Positions 18,127 through 27,205 of a stretch of DNA of 42,080 nucleotides are shown here, one piece after another. Source of the DNA: Pseudomonas californiensis (GTDB lineage Bacteria > Pseudomonadota > Gammaproteobacteria > Pseudomonadales > Pseudomonadaceae); contig NZ_JAGTPK010000040.1 in assembly GCF_021147775.1 (NCBI RefSeq), forward strand, positions 1 to 42,080, written 5' to 3'. Below the pieces are notes generated by a model. It was not told the origin of the DNA, did no database searches, and saw only the letters and a list, made by a program, of their open reading frames with translations. The first letter of the stretch is position 1. Each line of letters opens with the position of its first letter. The translations under genes and the position numbers were made by a program.

Positions 18127-18153
18127 TTTAGTTTGCTGCTTGCTGGCCGATGA
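18127..18153 (+). promoter_or_regulatory. Sigma-28 (FliA)-like promoter of the oxygenase/methyltransferase operon
   Basis: TTTAGTTT, an 11-base spacer, then GCCGATGA. Against the enterobacterial FliA consensus TAAAGTTT-N11-GCCGATAA this is 6 of 8 and 7 of 8 with the exact spacer. It lies 33 bases before the GTG start and overlaps the upstream ATG at 18150, which argues against that ATG being used. Confidence 0.6.
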
Positions 18154-18185
18154 ATACGTCAGCGAGATATTTCAGGAGCAGAACC

Positions 18186-19052
18186 GTGAATTTGTATATC
18201 AACCAACTGCAAAAAAAAAGCAGCTTTCGAAGCTCGATTTACGCAGGTGATATTTTTCTGAACACTGACCTGCAGGCGCCTGCAAAGCTGTGTGCTTTTG
18301 CCAAAGAAAGCATCACGGCTGCTTTCGACGGCGAAACTGACCATCCGGCGCTGCACACGCTGATGCCGGTCGAGGAGTTTGTCGACAAGGTGACGCGCCT
18401 CAAAGGGCAGTTCACAAATTGCCTGGAGGTCAAGGAATTGATCCAGCGGTTTGTGCTGGAAATCGGTGCGGATCCTGATGATTACCTGTTCGATGTGCCC
18501 CGCATAAGGGTAGTGCCGAACTATAACTACCTGCATGCTGGCGTCAGTTATGCTTACAAACCTCATCGTGATACCTGGTACGGTGGCTCTAGCGCCCAGA
18601 TCAATACCTGGATGCCGGTCTACACCATTGATCCGGACCAGACGATGATGATCAATCCGGAATACTTCTCGAAGCCGGTCAGTAATACTTCAGCCAATTG
18701 GGATCTCGCCGACTGGATCAATGTGCAGCGTCCCCTTGCTCGGGAGAACGTAACAGAAGAGGTTCGGGTGCATCCGGTTCCCCTGGAGGATATTTCCACT
18801 GCGTCCGAAATACGCATTGCAGCCAATGCAGGTGAAATCATCACTTTTTCGGGTAGCCATCTTCACGGTACCGTTCCCAATTACACTGATCGGACACGTT
18901 TCAGCATCGACTTCAGACTGATCCACATTGGCGACTTGCATGCAGGTCATGGCGCCAACAACGTTGATAGCGGTGCGCGAGATTCTGAAGCCGGATTCAA
19001 AGACCTCTTTCATGTCAGCGATTTTTCGCAATTCCAAGGAGTCAGCCAATGA
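18186..19052 (+). CDS. 2-oxoglutarate/Fe(II)-dependent oxygenase-like protein
   Basis: A 288-residue protein with the iron facial triad visible as His127-x-Asp129 (KPHRDTWYGG) and a distal His in SGSHLHGT (225 or 227), followed by Arg238 (DRTRFSIDFR), the usual 2-oxoglutarate-binding arginine. This is the phytanoyl-CoA-hydroxylase-like double-stranded beta-helix pattern. The start is the GTG at 18186, with AGGAG 8 bases upstream. The downstream methyltransferase overlaps its stop (ATGA). In this island a hydroxylation of the glycan or its acyl chain is likely, but no such step is needed for the known modified viosamine. An alternative is oxidative demethylation or desaturation. Confidence 0.75.
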   Translation: MNLYINQLQKKSSFRSSIYAGDIFLNTDLQAPAKLCAFAKESITAAFDGETDHPALHTLMPVEEFVDKVTRLKGQFTNCLEVKELIQRFVLEIGADPDDYLFDVPRIRVVPNYNYLHAGVSYAYKPHRDTWYGGSSAQINTWMPVYTIDPDQTMMINPEYFSKPVSNTSANWDLADWINVQRPLARENVTEEVRVHPVPLEDISTASEIRIAANAGEIITFSGSHLHGTVPNYTDRTRFSIDFRLIHIGDLHAGHGANNVDSGARDSEAGFKDLFHVSDFSQFQGVSQ

Positions 19053-19771
19053 CCAAGCGCCGCCTGACGGGGCCCGAGGCCGAGTACAACGAAAAACGTG
19101 CAGACGTTCTGAAACGTGTGGATTCGCAATACGTGGCCGACGCCCCGTTTGTCTTTGCGAATCGTATCGCAGTGACCGCTGCTTTATCGCGCATCGAGCT
19201 GTTCAAGATGGTTCAGGATATTCCTGGCGCCATCATTGAGTGTGGTGTGTACAAAGGCAACTCATTGATGCTTTACATGCAGTTGTCGATGATTCTCGAA
19301 CCCTATGCGATCAACCGTTCGATCATTGGTTTCGATACGTTTTCAGGCTTTGCAAGCATTGATGCCAAGGAAGATCCGGCGGACATCAACGAAAAAATGT
19401 TTTCCGACACTGATGAATCGATCATTCAGGACATGATCGATGCCAATGATCTTGTCCGTCCGGTCAACCGTATTCCACGTTGCGAGATCATCAAAGGCGA
19501 CATCATGGAGACCGTTCCGGCGTTCCCCAAGACTCGCCCGGACCTGGTCGTAGCCATGTTGATCCTGGACACAGACCTGTACTCGTCGACCAAGGTAGCG
19601 CTGGAGACATTCCTGCCGTTCATGCCCAAGGGTGCAATCGTGGTGCTCGATGAAGTGGCTTACCGCAACTTTCCGGGGGAGACAAGCGCATTGCGTGAAG
19701 TGCTGGACTTGAACAAGGTCGAACTCAAGCGACTGCCTTTCGATTCGTGCGTCGGCTATTTCCGCATTTGA
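19049..19771 (+). CDS. TylF/MycF-type sugar O-methyltransferase
   Basis: A 240-residue SAM-dependent methyltransferase of the macrocin O-methyltransferase (TylF) family. The SAM loop is ECGVYKGNS (64-72); the metal/catalytic acids appear in LDTDLYSST (Asp174, Asp176) and LDEVAYRNF (Asp201, Glu202). TylF-family enzymes methylate hydroxyls of deoxysugars, fitting the 2-O-methyl group of modified viosamine reported for P. syringae flagellin. However, a second methyltransferase (FkbM type) is encoded nearby, so which one does this is open. It overlaps the oxygenase gene (ATGA) and ends at a strong convergent hairpin. Confidence 0.85.
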   Translation: MTKRRLTGPEAEYNEKRADVLKRVDSQYVADAPFVFANRIAVTAALSRIELFKMVQDIPGAIIECGVYKGNSLMLYMQLSMILEPYAINRSIIGFDTFSGFASIDAKEDPADINEKMFSDTDESIIQDMIDANDLVRPVNRIPRCEIIKGDIMETVPAFPKTRPDLVVAMLILDTDLYSSTKVALETFLPFMPKGAIVVLDEVAYRNFPGETSALREVLDLNKVELKRLPFDSCVGYFRI

Positions 19772-19777
19772 ATCCGC

Positions 19778-19810
19778 GCCAGTCCTGTGGAGGTTGTTCA
19801 CAGGACTGGC
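19778..19810. terminator. Convergent terminator hairpin
   Basis: GCCAGTCCTGTG / CACAGGACTGGC, a perfect 12-base stem with a 9-base loop, lies between the convergent methyltransferase and giant glycosyltransferase genes. T tracts are weak, but the stem is strong and symmetrical and could serve both strands. Confidence 0.8.
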
Positions 19811-19821
19811 TGCTTCTCGCT

Positions 19822-22800
19822 CTACCTCTCAAGCCAGGCTGTACGCAAGCCATGCAGGTGATCGCCTTCCAGCATCCAGTCTTGAAGCACCTGACGTCTC
19901 AATTCGTCACCTGATTGCGCTGCAGCGTCCAGATCGTTGATGTGCGCTCTGATTGCGGCTATCCAGTCTGGCGCTTCATGCCTGATGCGGGTGACTGGCA
20001 AAGCGCTGTTCATATCAGCCTCGCCAGCGTAGATCACCGGAAAGCCACAAGCGCCATACTCAAGCAATTGAAGAAAGTCGGTGTCAGTTCCGGTACCCGG
20101 CGCAATGATCGCCACGTCCAGCCACATACCAGCTACCGCACTCGGATAAAGCTCTCCGGATACAAGGCTGCGTCGTTCATGTAGCCAAGGGGCCAGTTCA
20201 GCAGGGCATTCGCCCATTACAACCCATTCGACTTCATGGGCGAGCGCCCTGACTACGTCTTGAATCATGTTCCAGTCAGTCGCCTTGAAGCTGCGATATG
20301 TAGTCCAGCCGACCCTGGGCTTCAACCCTGAGCGTCGAACGATCCACTGATTGCGCCATGCCGGTGAGAGCCTGCTCTCCAGCACTCGGATCTGTGGATG
20401 GATGCCATCCAGTGCGCTTGCCAGCGATGCAGATGCGACGACCAATTTGTCGATAAAACTCAACGCCTGCTTTAACGACTGTCGCGATTCTGCGGATTTC
20501 GGGTCTGAAAAAGCCGGATACTCAATCATGTCCATGATCTTCAGGGCCGATGAACAACGGGTGCTCTCACGCAACTGGTGCAGGTCTTCCAGTGTCGCCG
20601 CGCCTTGAAGAATGATCGTGTCCGGGTGCAGGCGTTCCACGTCTACAGGATTCAAGGTGGCCGTGCACGTAGCGCCTTCTACCGAGCCACTTTCCTGCAG
20701 GGTTTTCAGCGGCCTTGCGATTCGGCTTTCGGCCAGGATCGAGTGCGCTTGGCTGTGGCTCAGAATAATCGGCAAGGGCCGCCAGCACAGTGGCTGCCAG
20801 CTGAGACTATTGTCGGTGTTCAGCTCAAAGCCGGCGCCCGTCAGAGAAAGATTGCTGTTGTAGGCTCGATCGCGCGCCAGGGCTGGTAGCCATTTCTGTT
20901 TGATATGCTGACGTTCCAGTGCCATTTGCTGGCGAGCTTCATCAGGCTCATACACAACTGCAGCGTGGCGCTCCTGAAGCAGTCTGACATGAGGAGTCCA
21001 AACGATCAGATGGCCTGTTGCCGACACTCTCAAGCACAAATCCACATCACTGAAGGTCAGCACCAGGGACTCATCAAACCCACCCACGGCGTCAAAAAGC
21101 GATCTGCGCACCATCATGCAGTCTGAGGTGACTGCGCTGTAGTTCTGATCCACGATAAGGCGCTGCATATAGCCACTGGATGTGGGTTGTTCGCCGCAGA
21201 ACACCCTTGAAGCGATACCCCCCAGACCCAGGATCATGCCCGCATGCTTTACGCTGCTGTCAGGATTGAACAGTTTCGCGCCGACCAGACCTACCTCCGG
21301 ACGCAAGGCATGATTGAGCAGGTTCTCCAGCCAGTCGCTGTGCAGCACAGCGGTGTCACCGCTCAACAGCAGCAGATATTCACCATGTGCCTCTTCAGCG
21401 GCCAGGTTGTAAATCCATGAAACATTCAGCGGGCCGGTATAGCGGAGGATCCTGATCCTGTCGTCATCCATTGACTCGACGGCTGCCAGCCAATCCATCG
21501 CATCAGGGGCTTGGCAACCGTTGTCGATAATCAGAATTTCATAATAGGGGTACGCACTTTTCTCCAGAATGCTTTCGATACAGCGTTGCAGCAGAGCCAG
21601 GCGATCCGGGGTGGGTACCAGAATGGAGATCAGCGGGCGGTCCTGATGGCCATAGCACAATTGGTAATGACGGTCGTGGGTCTGGATGATATCGCTGTGG
21701 GGATAGCCGCGAGCTTCAAGGTGGCGCTGCAAGGCGCGGACTTCATTCGCACTTTGCTCCAGAACCGGTGAAGGGCAGGTCAGCAGTGGCTCGCAGATAT
21801 GCTCCAGTCCATCGAGACCGCTGTCTTCGATCAAACGCAGGATGAGGTCCAGTTCCAGTGCGTCAGAGAAGGTCTCGTCGATGCCGCCGATGTCCATCAC
21901 TGCCTGACGATTGAACAACCAGTGCCGGCTCATGCCTGCAGGAAAGCTGAGCAAATAATCCAGATTGAAGTCGGGTCGTAGCGCAGCGTGGATCGCCCCA
22001 TTGGGCTGTAGATAGAGCTCATCCGCGTAGAGGGCCCTGCAGGTCGGGAGCCTGGTCAGATTCAACACTACTTGCAGTAATCCGCTTGCGGTGAACTGCT
22101 CTCCGGCGTCTGCCAGCATGAACCAGTCGGCCTGGTGTTCACGCAGCAGGCGTGTCAGCACCTGAGGTCGGCTGTCGTCGTGCGTCTCGATCCAATGAAT
22201 GGGCTGGCCCGTTTTACCGTCATCCACGAAAGGCGCGCCAGACAGCAGCGCTACGCTGATATGACCTGAAAGGTTCACGCTGTCGCTCAGGCTTTTTAGC
22301 GTGGCTCGCACTCGCTGCTGCTGGTTATCCATATCGCTGATGACGATCAGTATGGTCGGCATCAGAGGATGGTTTTCAAGGTAATCGTCTATCAGGGCCT
22401 GCTGCGTGCGGTCGGGGACACGTTGAGCCAGCCAGCTGTTGATGGCGCGGTTTTCTGGATTGGGTAGCCGCATATACTGGCTGTGCAGATCAAATGCGAT
22501 GAAGTTTTCCGGGTCGGCCAGCGAGGCAACTTTAACAATCGCGTTATTTTCGGAAAGTCGTGTCCAACCTGCTTTTCGGGCTATCAGGCGCAAGCGCGTA
22601 ACAGAGTCGATATTGGTTCGCAGGTCTTGTTGAGTGGCGTGGCTGAATTGCTGGCGAGACACGCGAAAACTGCTAAGGGGACGAGCCAGTACTGCAAGAT
22701 TGCCCCGACGCAGCAACTTGATGAAAAGTGCCAGGTCTCCAATCCCGTCCACGCCCTCTCCGCCGAAGGCCATGATGTTACGGTCCAGGCTCAAAAGATC

Positions 22801-23331
22801 CTGACGACGACACATGACCGCACTGGGTTCGCCAATGAAGTTGTAGGCAAACTGCCCGATAAAAGAGGCCAGCTCTGTGCCATGTATGAGCACGTCCTGC
22901 GAGAATGCCGGACGCGTCATGTCTGTGTCCGGAAGAGGCTCTCCGTGTTCGCCAATACGCCGACGCTGAGAGGTCGCAATAGTAATGCTTCGATTGCCGT
23001 CCATAGCCTCGAACAGCTGACTTACACACGCTGGTTGGAGAAGGTCGTCGTCATACAAGAACTTGATGTAATCGCCAGACGCTTCCTGCACAGCTTTCAA
23101 CAGATTGAGAGCCTCACCCAAAGGGACTTCGTTACGAAAATAGCGGATCGGCCACCGGCTTGCCACCGACAGCCGATCGACAATGCGTTTTATGGCGTCG
23201 CTGGGGCAGTCGTCACAGATCACGATTTCCAAAGCATCATGATCCTGCGAAAGGGCGCTTGTCAGAGCCGCCTCAAAATAGTCAGCCTTGTAGGCTGGGG
23301 TAACGATGCTGACTAGTCGGGAGGAGATCAT
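19822..23331 (-). CDS. vioT: Giant multidomain glycosyltransferase, probable VioT
   Basis: A 1169-residue protein, last gene of the minus-strand operon. An N-terminal GT2 domain (about 5-250) starts SIVTPAYK and has the sugar-nucleotide motif FLYDDDLL. A second, more divergent GT2-like region spans about 325-560 (ILIVISDMDNQQQRVRATL). A third GT2 domain (about 575-830) starts SILVPTPDRLALLQRCIES and ends with FSDVDLCLRV. The C-terminal third resembles a GT-B glycosyltransferase half (LEYGACGFPVIYAGE). Size and design recall the P. syringae flagellin glycosyltransferases Fgt1/Fgt2. In this operon it most likely transfers the viosamine derivative to the flagellin rhamnose chain. The ATG at 23331 has AGGAA upstream. 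Confidence 0.8.
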   Translation of the reverse strand: MISSRLVSIVTPAYKADYFEAALTSALSQDHDALEIVICDDCPSDAIKRIVDRLSVASRWPIRYFRNEVPLGEALNLLKAVQEASGDYIKFLYDDDLLQPACVSQLFEAMDGNRSITIATSQRRRIGEHGEPLPDTDMTRPAFSQDVLIHGTELASFIGQFAYNFIGEPSAVMCRRQDLLSLDRNIMAFGGEGVDGIGDLALFIKLLRRGNLAVLARPLSSFRVSRQQFSHATQQDLRTNIDSVTRLRLIARKAGWTRLSENNAIVKVASLADPENFIAFDLHSQYMRLPNPENRAINSWLAQRVPDRTQQALIDDYLENHPLMPTILIVISDMDNQQQRVRATLKSLSDSVNLSGHISVALLSGAPFVDDGKTGQPIHWIETHDDSRPQVLTRLLREHQADWFMLADAGEQFTASGLLQVVLNLTRLPTCRALYADELYLQPNGAIHAALRPDFNLDYLLSFPAGMSRHWLFNRQAVMDIGGIDETFSDALELDLILRLIEDSGLDGLEHICEPLLTCPSPVLEQSANEVRALQRHLEARGYPHSDIIQTHDRHYQLCYGHQDRPLISILVPTPDRLALLQRCIESILEKSAYPYYEILIIDNGCQAPDAMDWLAAVESMDDDRIRILRYTGPLNVSWIYNLAAEEAHGEYLLLLSGDTAVLHSDWLENLLNHALRPEVGLVGAKLFNPDSSVKHAGMILGLGGIASRVFCGEQPTSSGYMQRLIVDQNYSAVTSDCMMVRRSLFDAVGGFDESLVLTFSDVDLCLRVSATGHLIVWTPHVRLLQERHAAVVYEPDEARQQMALERQHIKQKWLPALARDRAYNSNLSLTGAGFELNTDNSLSWQPLCWRPLPIILSHSQAHSILAESRIARPLKTLQESGSVEGATCTATLNPVDVERLHPDTIILQGAATLEDLHQLRESTRCSSALKIMDMIEYPAFSDPKSAESRQSLKQALSFIDKLVVASASLASALDGIHPQIRVLESRLSPAWRNQWIVRRSGLKPRVGWTTYRSFKATDWNMIQDVVRALAHEVEWVVMGECPAELAPWLHERRSLVSGELYPSAVAGMWLDVAIIAPGTGTDTDFLQLLEYGACGFPVIYAGEADMNSALPVTRIRHEAPDWIAAIRAHINDLDAAAQSGDELRRQVLQDWMLEGDHLHGLRTAWLER

Positions 23332-23411
23332 CAAAGTTCCTGAAGCGAGGAAAGCCTACTGCAAAGGGATCAAAGGCTGGCTGTTCGTGGGCATGTCCAT
23401 CGACGAGGTTT

Positions 23412-23440
23412 GAAGAGACGAGCGCTTTACCCGTCTCTTC
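23412..23440 (-). promoter_or_regulatory. Hairpin between the FkbM and glycosyltransferase genes
   Basis: GAAGAGACG / CGTCTCTTC, a 9-base perfect stem with an 11-base loop, in the 126-base gap that separates the glycosyltransferase from the rest of the operon. No U tract follows on the minus strand. It could be an attenuator, an RNA processing site or a weak terminator; this is the only large gap in the operon. Confidence 0.5.
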
Positions 23441-23457
23441 GTGCCCGCAAGGGTTGC

Positions 23458-24741
23458 TCAATAAAAATACAGGCAGGTGTCCCACCGTTCTTCGGTGTGA
23501 TGGCGGATACCGATTTTGTAATCGCCACGCACACTTTCTATGTAGTCGGTTATGTCCAGCAGATCCGTCGCGCGATGATAGGCTGAGATCGCCAATCTTG
23601 GCTTGCTGTGGACGATGTGGTTTTGCCCGCCTTTTAGCGTGGGAAGCTCTGAGCCTTCAATGTCCATTTTGATGATGCTTGGCTCATCGCTCAGAATATC
23701 GTCAAGCTTGCGAATGGCGACATTTTTGCAAGCGGCATTGTCATTCGGAACAGAAAGCAGGTGCCCGCCGTGCCCGCCTTGATGCATGAATGGCATGTCT
23801 CCGGTCTCATTGCCCAGCGCATACCCCAGCAGCTGAATGGAGCCTTTCTCCATCAGAGAGTAATTCTGTTCATAGTCGGTGATGAAACTTGAAATCGTTT
23901 TCTGGTTGATTTCGTCAGGTTCAATCATCCAGATCTTTTTGAAAACGCCTTGGGTCGCATCAATGAACGCCTTCGCCGACTCTGCGATCGAGGCGCCGCA
24001 ATCCACAAACACTTCGTGTTGATCGGGCACCCACAACCCGGAGCGGAAATAGAGGGTTGGATAAGGCTTGGCGATATTCAGAATCCATTCAGGGTTGCAC
24101 GTCAAGTGGCTGAGCAACACGCTGAACAGTGTGATTCGGGAATAGTCGTCATCCAGGCGATCTGCAAGTTTGATGAACCGGGATAAATTGCCCGCAATGT
24201 AGGAGCCCCAGTCATCAATACGGTGGTCTTTGGTGGGCGATGCTGCCAGCCATCGCATACTTTGCTCGAAGTTGAGCATCGGGATCGTATGACGCTGAGT
24301 CAGATTTTTGAAGTAACGTCGGGAGTAGTCATACCTGCATGCATTGACGCTGACGAGCTCTGTCGAGCGTGCGAGGCTTACGAATGCATCGCTGGTGATG
24401 ATCGGGTAACCACGGAAATCGTTGTTGTCTTTTGCCTTGAAGTCGTCAACAACCGCTATGATGTTGGCGCGGTGTCCCACTTCGTTGATGAAAGCATGAG
24501 AGAAATCGCCCGTCCCCAGCAATACAATCGGGCAGGTCTCGCCGTGACTTGCATAACGAGCCTGTGCAAGAGCCGGGATACAGAAGCATGGATTCAACTG
24601 ATATTGACCCACAGCAGATTCAAGCTGGGCCTGGAGCTGTTGAGAGTCTCCACTGACGCCAGAAATTGAAGGAAGTGATAAAAAGCTTTGCATGTTGCCG
24701 CTACCTTTTTTGAGTGGGGAACCTTGCGTCTGGAAGCCCAT
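23458..24741 (-). CDS. FkbM-family methyltransferase with N-terminal Rossmann domain
   Basis: A 427-residue protein. The C-terminal half (about 245-427) is an FkbM SAM-dependent O-methyltransferase: VFVDCGASIAESA binds SAM, and IIKMDIEGSELPTLKG is the family signature. The N-terminal half has a Rossmann-like segment (VLLGTGDFSHAFINEVG, about residues 72-88), as seen in proteins that handle nucleotide sugars. The ATG at 24741 overlaps the upstream stop (TGATG); an alternative ATG at 24693 has a better AAGGT binding site and would give 411 residues. A likely sugar O-methylation step of the glycan. Confidence 0.82.
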   Translation of the reverse strand: MGFQTQGSPLKKGSGNMQSFLSLPSISGVSGDSQQLQAQLESAVGQYQLNPCFCIPALAQARYASHGETCPIVLLGTGDFSHAFINEVGHRANIIAVVDDFKAKDNNDFRGYPIITSDAFVSLARSTELVSVNACRYDYSRRYFKNLTQRHTIPMLNFEQSMRWLAASPTKDHRIDDWGSYIAGNLSRFIKLADRLDDDYSRITLFSVLLSHLTCNPEWILNIAKPYPTLYFRSGLWVPDQHEVFVDCGASIAESAKAFIDATQGVFKKIWMIEPDEINQKTISSFITDYEQNYSLMEKGSIQLLGYALGNETGDMPFMHQGGHGGHLLSVPNDNAACKNVAIRKLDDILSDEPSIIKMDIEGSELPTLKGGQNHIVHSKPRLAISAYHRATDLLDITDYIESVRGDYKIGIRHHTEERWDTCLYFY

Positions 24742-25361
24742 CAGTGTTTAAAGATCCGCGCGCCCTCAGGCATAAGATCATCGAAGAATGAGTAATCAGG
24801 AAGACGAGACGGGATTTTGCCGCCTAACAGCCATTCACAATGTCGGCCTATTTGCGCTCCTTCTGCCGCCTGACTTCCGCTGGAAAGAGTTGATCCTCTG
24901 CCTATCTCGACGCTGCGTTCTACGATGACGCCAGCACGCAGGGTGACACAAGCGCCTAGCCGTACGCCGTGCTCAAGTGTGACTTGCCTGTCAAGCCAAC
25001 AACCAACGCCAATACTGCTGTCACCCGCAATGCTGCAGCGGGATCCGATATACACGTTGCCGAGCAGGCGAACATTATCTTCTACCGCAGCAGTAGGAGA
25101 AATTAGATTTATCAGCGGGTAACCGGCCAATCGTATGTCGGCAATCAGTTTGTGCCGCGCGAAATTAACGGCTCTTTCGTCAAGTGCCACAAATATCCGG
25201 GTGTCAGTGGCGGAGTAGTGTTGAAGTATTGGCGTCAGGTCGTAATTATAATGGTCGACCGAAGTCAGCGAGATCTCACTGAACGACAAGCCCATTTCGC
25301 TGGCGGTATATCGGGCTTGTGTCAGCGCATGACCGTCCCCGATTAATAGATGCTTTGTCAT
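24741..25361 (-). CDS. Hexapeptide-repeat acyltransferase-like protein (divergent PglD/NeuD type)
   Basis: 206 residues with a degenerate N-terminal nucleotide-fold (HLLIGDGHALTQAR) and a left-handed beta-helix of hexapeptide repeats (about 95-180: VYIGSRCSIAGDSSIGVG...). It lacks the GNPAR C-terminal signature seen in its neighbour at 26559, and the last 25 residues are non-repetitive. It may acylate a second position or act as a subunit or scaffold for the other acyltransferase. The start overlaps the Rieske gene stop (ATGA), and the stop overlaps the FkbM start. Confidence 0.7.
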   Translation of the reverse strand: MTKHLLIGDGHALTQARYTASEMGLSFSEISLTSVDHYNYDLTPILQHYSATDTRIFVALDERAVNFARHKLIADIRLAGYPLINLISPTAAVEDNVRLLGNVYIGSRCSIAGDSSIGVGCWLDRQVTLEHGVRLGACVTLRAGVIVERSVEIGRGSTLSSGSQAAEGAQIGRHCEWLLGGKIPSRLPDYSFFDDLMPEGARIFKH

Positions 25362-26491
25362 GCATGTGCCTTCAAAATATTGTCCCGGTACCAGAGGTGC
25401 TGCTGAACGATATGAGCCTCGTAGTCACCGTGCATGAACCTGCCCGAGTGTGAGCCCAAGCCATCCTGAAGTTTCTCAAGAATAACAGTGTCCTCTGCGA
25501 TGACCTTACGCTCGCCACGCATTAGCGTGCTCAGTAAGGCAGTAAAGTCAGTTTGAACACTTTTGCGTTTCGCCGTCATCATCCAGAGATGGTAGTCCGT
25601 GACGCCCGGCGACACGGGGTCATATTGTTGAAACAAGAAATGCTCGCCTCTGACTCCGCAAAAGTTGACGTTGGGGTACAGAAACCAGTTGTAATAATTG
25701 TTGTCGTCGCCTGGCGTATCACACAGGTGAGAGAACCAGTTCGTGTGCGGTTTCAGAGGGCCGACGGTGCTGTAACTCAACGACGACAGGGACGGTGCCT
25801 CTCGCGATTTGAGAAGCTCGACCACAACCGAGACTCCGCCGGGTTCGATTGGCTGGGTGTGTCTCGTGTTTTTTTCCAGCATGGGCGAAAATGTGGTGGG
25901 GTGTACAAATTGGAGGTGGTTGTAGTCCTTTACGTTTTCCATGTTCAGCTTCCAGTTATATCTCACTGGATGGCAACTATAAATAATGTGGGTGTCCAGA
26001 CGAGACGATACATCACGCAGCACTTGCAGATGTTCCTCTGAAAACTGCTGGCTGATAGGCATCGGCTCGCTGTCAAAGTTGATAAACAGTAACTGGCCTA
26101 CTTCGAGGATATGCAGCTTTTTCAGGCAGATCTTCTCTCGCTCAGGAGGGGTGAACTGGTAGAGCCCCTGATTTGGCATACCCCGCAATTCGCCTTCCGC
26201 GCCGAATGACCACGCGTGGTACGGGCACACCATGGCGCGTTTACCGGTGGCATCCGTTTGAATAGCTGACAAACGGTGAGGGCATTCGTTTACGAACGCT
26301 CGTATACCCGCTTCGGTACGCTGGACAAAGATGGGTACGCCGGCGACTTTTCTGGAAAAAAATTGATTCTGTTGTTGGACCATTGAAGTGAAGCCAACAA
26401 ATGTCCATAACTTCCCAAAGAGATTTTTTTGCTCTTGCGAGAAGGTTTCTGTACTCAGGTAATGTTGTGCATCTAATGCGTGACGCGGCAT
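25358..26491 (-). CDS. Rieske non-heme iron oxygenase, alpha-subunit type
   Basis: A 377-residue protein with a full Rieske [2Fe-2S] motif (Cys70-x-His72, Cys89-x2-His92) and the mononuclear iron site in MENVKDYNHLQFVH (Asp189, His192, His197). It therefore looks catalytically competent for hydroxylation, demethylation or desaturation. No ferredoxin or reductase is encoded nearby, so electrons must come from elsewhere. I start it at the ATG at 26491, with AAGGA upstream, rather than at 26521. Translationally coupled to the hexapeptide protein. A Rieske enzyme is unexpected in a flagellin-sugar operon: it may oxidise the sugar, the O-methyl group or the acyl chain. Confidence 0.87.
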   Translation of the reverse strand: MPRHALDAQHYLSTETFSQEQKNLFGKLWTFVGFTSMVQQQNQFFSRKVAGVPIFVQRTEAGIRAFVNECPHRLSAIQTDATGKRAMVCPYHAWSFGAEGELRGMPNQGLYQFTPPEREKICLKKLHILEVGQLLFINFDSEPMPISQQFSEEHLQVLRDVSSRLDTHIIYSCHPVRYNWKLNMENVKDYNHLQFVHPTTFSPMLEKNTRHTQPIEPGGVSVVVELLKSREAPSLSSLSYSTVGPLKPHTNWFSHLCDTPGDDNNYYNWFLYPNVNFCGVRGEHFLFQQYDPVSPGVTDYHLWMMTAKRKSVQTDFTALLSTLMRGERKVIAEDTVILEKLQDGLGSHSGRFMHGDYEAHIVQQHLWYRDNILKAHA

Positions 26492-26558
26492 GAGTGAGTC
26501 CTTGGGGCTTCCTGCTGTCAAGGCAGCTCACGGCCTGACTGGCGGGTGCAGTTGTTTT

Positions 26559-27191
26559 CTAGCGCTGAAATGTAACGCGCGCAGGGTTACCGAGAACGGT
26601 TGCGCCGGGTGGGACGTCCTTGAACACAACGGCGCCCATGCCGACTACAGCGCCATCACCAATGGTGACTCCTCGGGAGATCATGGCGCCGGAATGAATA
26701 ACAACCCCTTTTCCAACCTTTACGTATCCTGCCAGCAAGCAACGAGCACCCACATGAGCATAATCGCCCAGGACGACGTCATGACCCAATAATGCATCCT
26801 GATCTACATAGCAATAAGCGCCGATTCGACAGTCCACGCCGGTGCACACGTTATAAGCGAAGAACGTGGGTCCGTATTGGGTGCGTACTCCTATTTGACA
26901 GCGTGTTCGCACAGAAATGAACTCCGCCCCTTTCTCAGCCAACTGCACTACTTGACGCTCTCTGCTCGCAGGGTCGCCGATGGCTGCAACGAAAAGATAT
27001 TCCGAACGGGGTTCAAAACTTTCCGGATGACCAAGCCAAGGGTAAAAGAGGTCATCGGATACCGTCGATGGGCCTCTTTCGTCAAGAAATCCTGCAATCA
27101 CCCAATCAATACCATGAGCGTAATCGGTTTGCAGTTGGGCCAGGCTTTGGCGGCCCAGACCTCCGGCGCCAACAATAATAATTTTTTTCAT
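26559..27191 (-). CDS. vioB: NeuD/PglD-type sugar N-acyltransferase, probable VioB
   Basis: 210 residues in the classical arrangement of PglD/NeuD: an N-terminal UDP/dTDP-sugar-binding Rossmann part (KKIIIVGAGGLGRQ) and a C-terminal left-handed beta-helix (about 110-205) ending GNPARVTFQR. Enzymes of this type acylate the 4-amino group of 4-amino-4,6-dideoxy sugars. Beside VioA and an acyl-making module it is the best candidate to attach the 3-hydroxybutyryl group to dTDP-viosamine; if so, the donor would be acyl-ACP or acyl-CoA rather than acetyl-CoA. The ATG at 27191 follows the SDR stop by 14 bases; the symbol follows P. syringae usage. Confidence 0.8.
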   Translation of the reverse strand: MKKIIIVGAGGLGRQSLAQLQTDYAHGIDWVIAGFLDERGPSTVSDDLFYPWLGHPESFEPRSEYLFVAAIGDPASRERQVVQLAEKGAEFISVRTRCQIGVRTQYGPTFFAYNVCTGVDCRIGAYCYVDQDALLGHDVVLGDYAHVGARCLLAGYVKVGKGVVIHSGAMISRGVTIGDGAVVGMGAVVFKDVPPGATVLGNPARVTFQR

Positions 27192-27205
27192 GTAGCCGCC
27201 CTGTG

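Noticed and set aside
18150..18185. ATG at 18150 as start of the 2OG oxygenase
   Set aside because: It overlaps the FliA-like -10 box and has no binding site; the GTG at 18186 has AGGAG at ideal distance.
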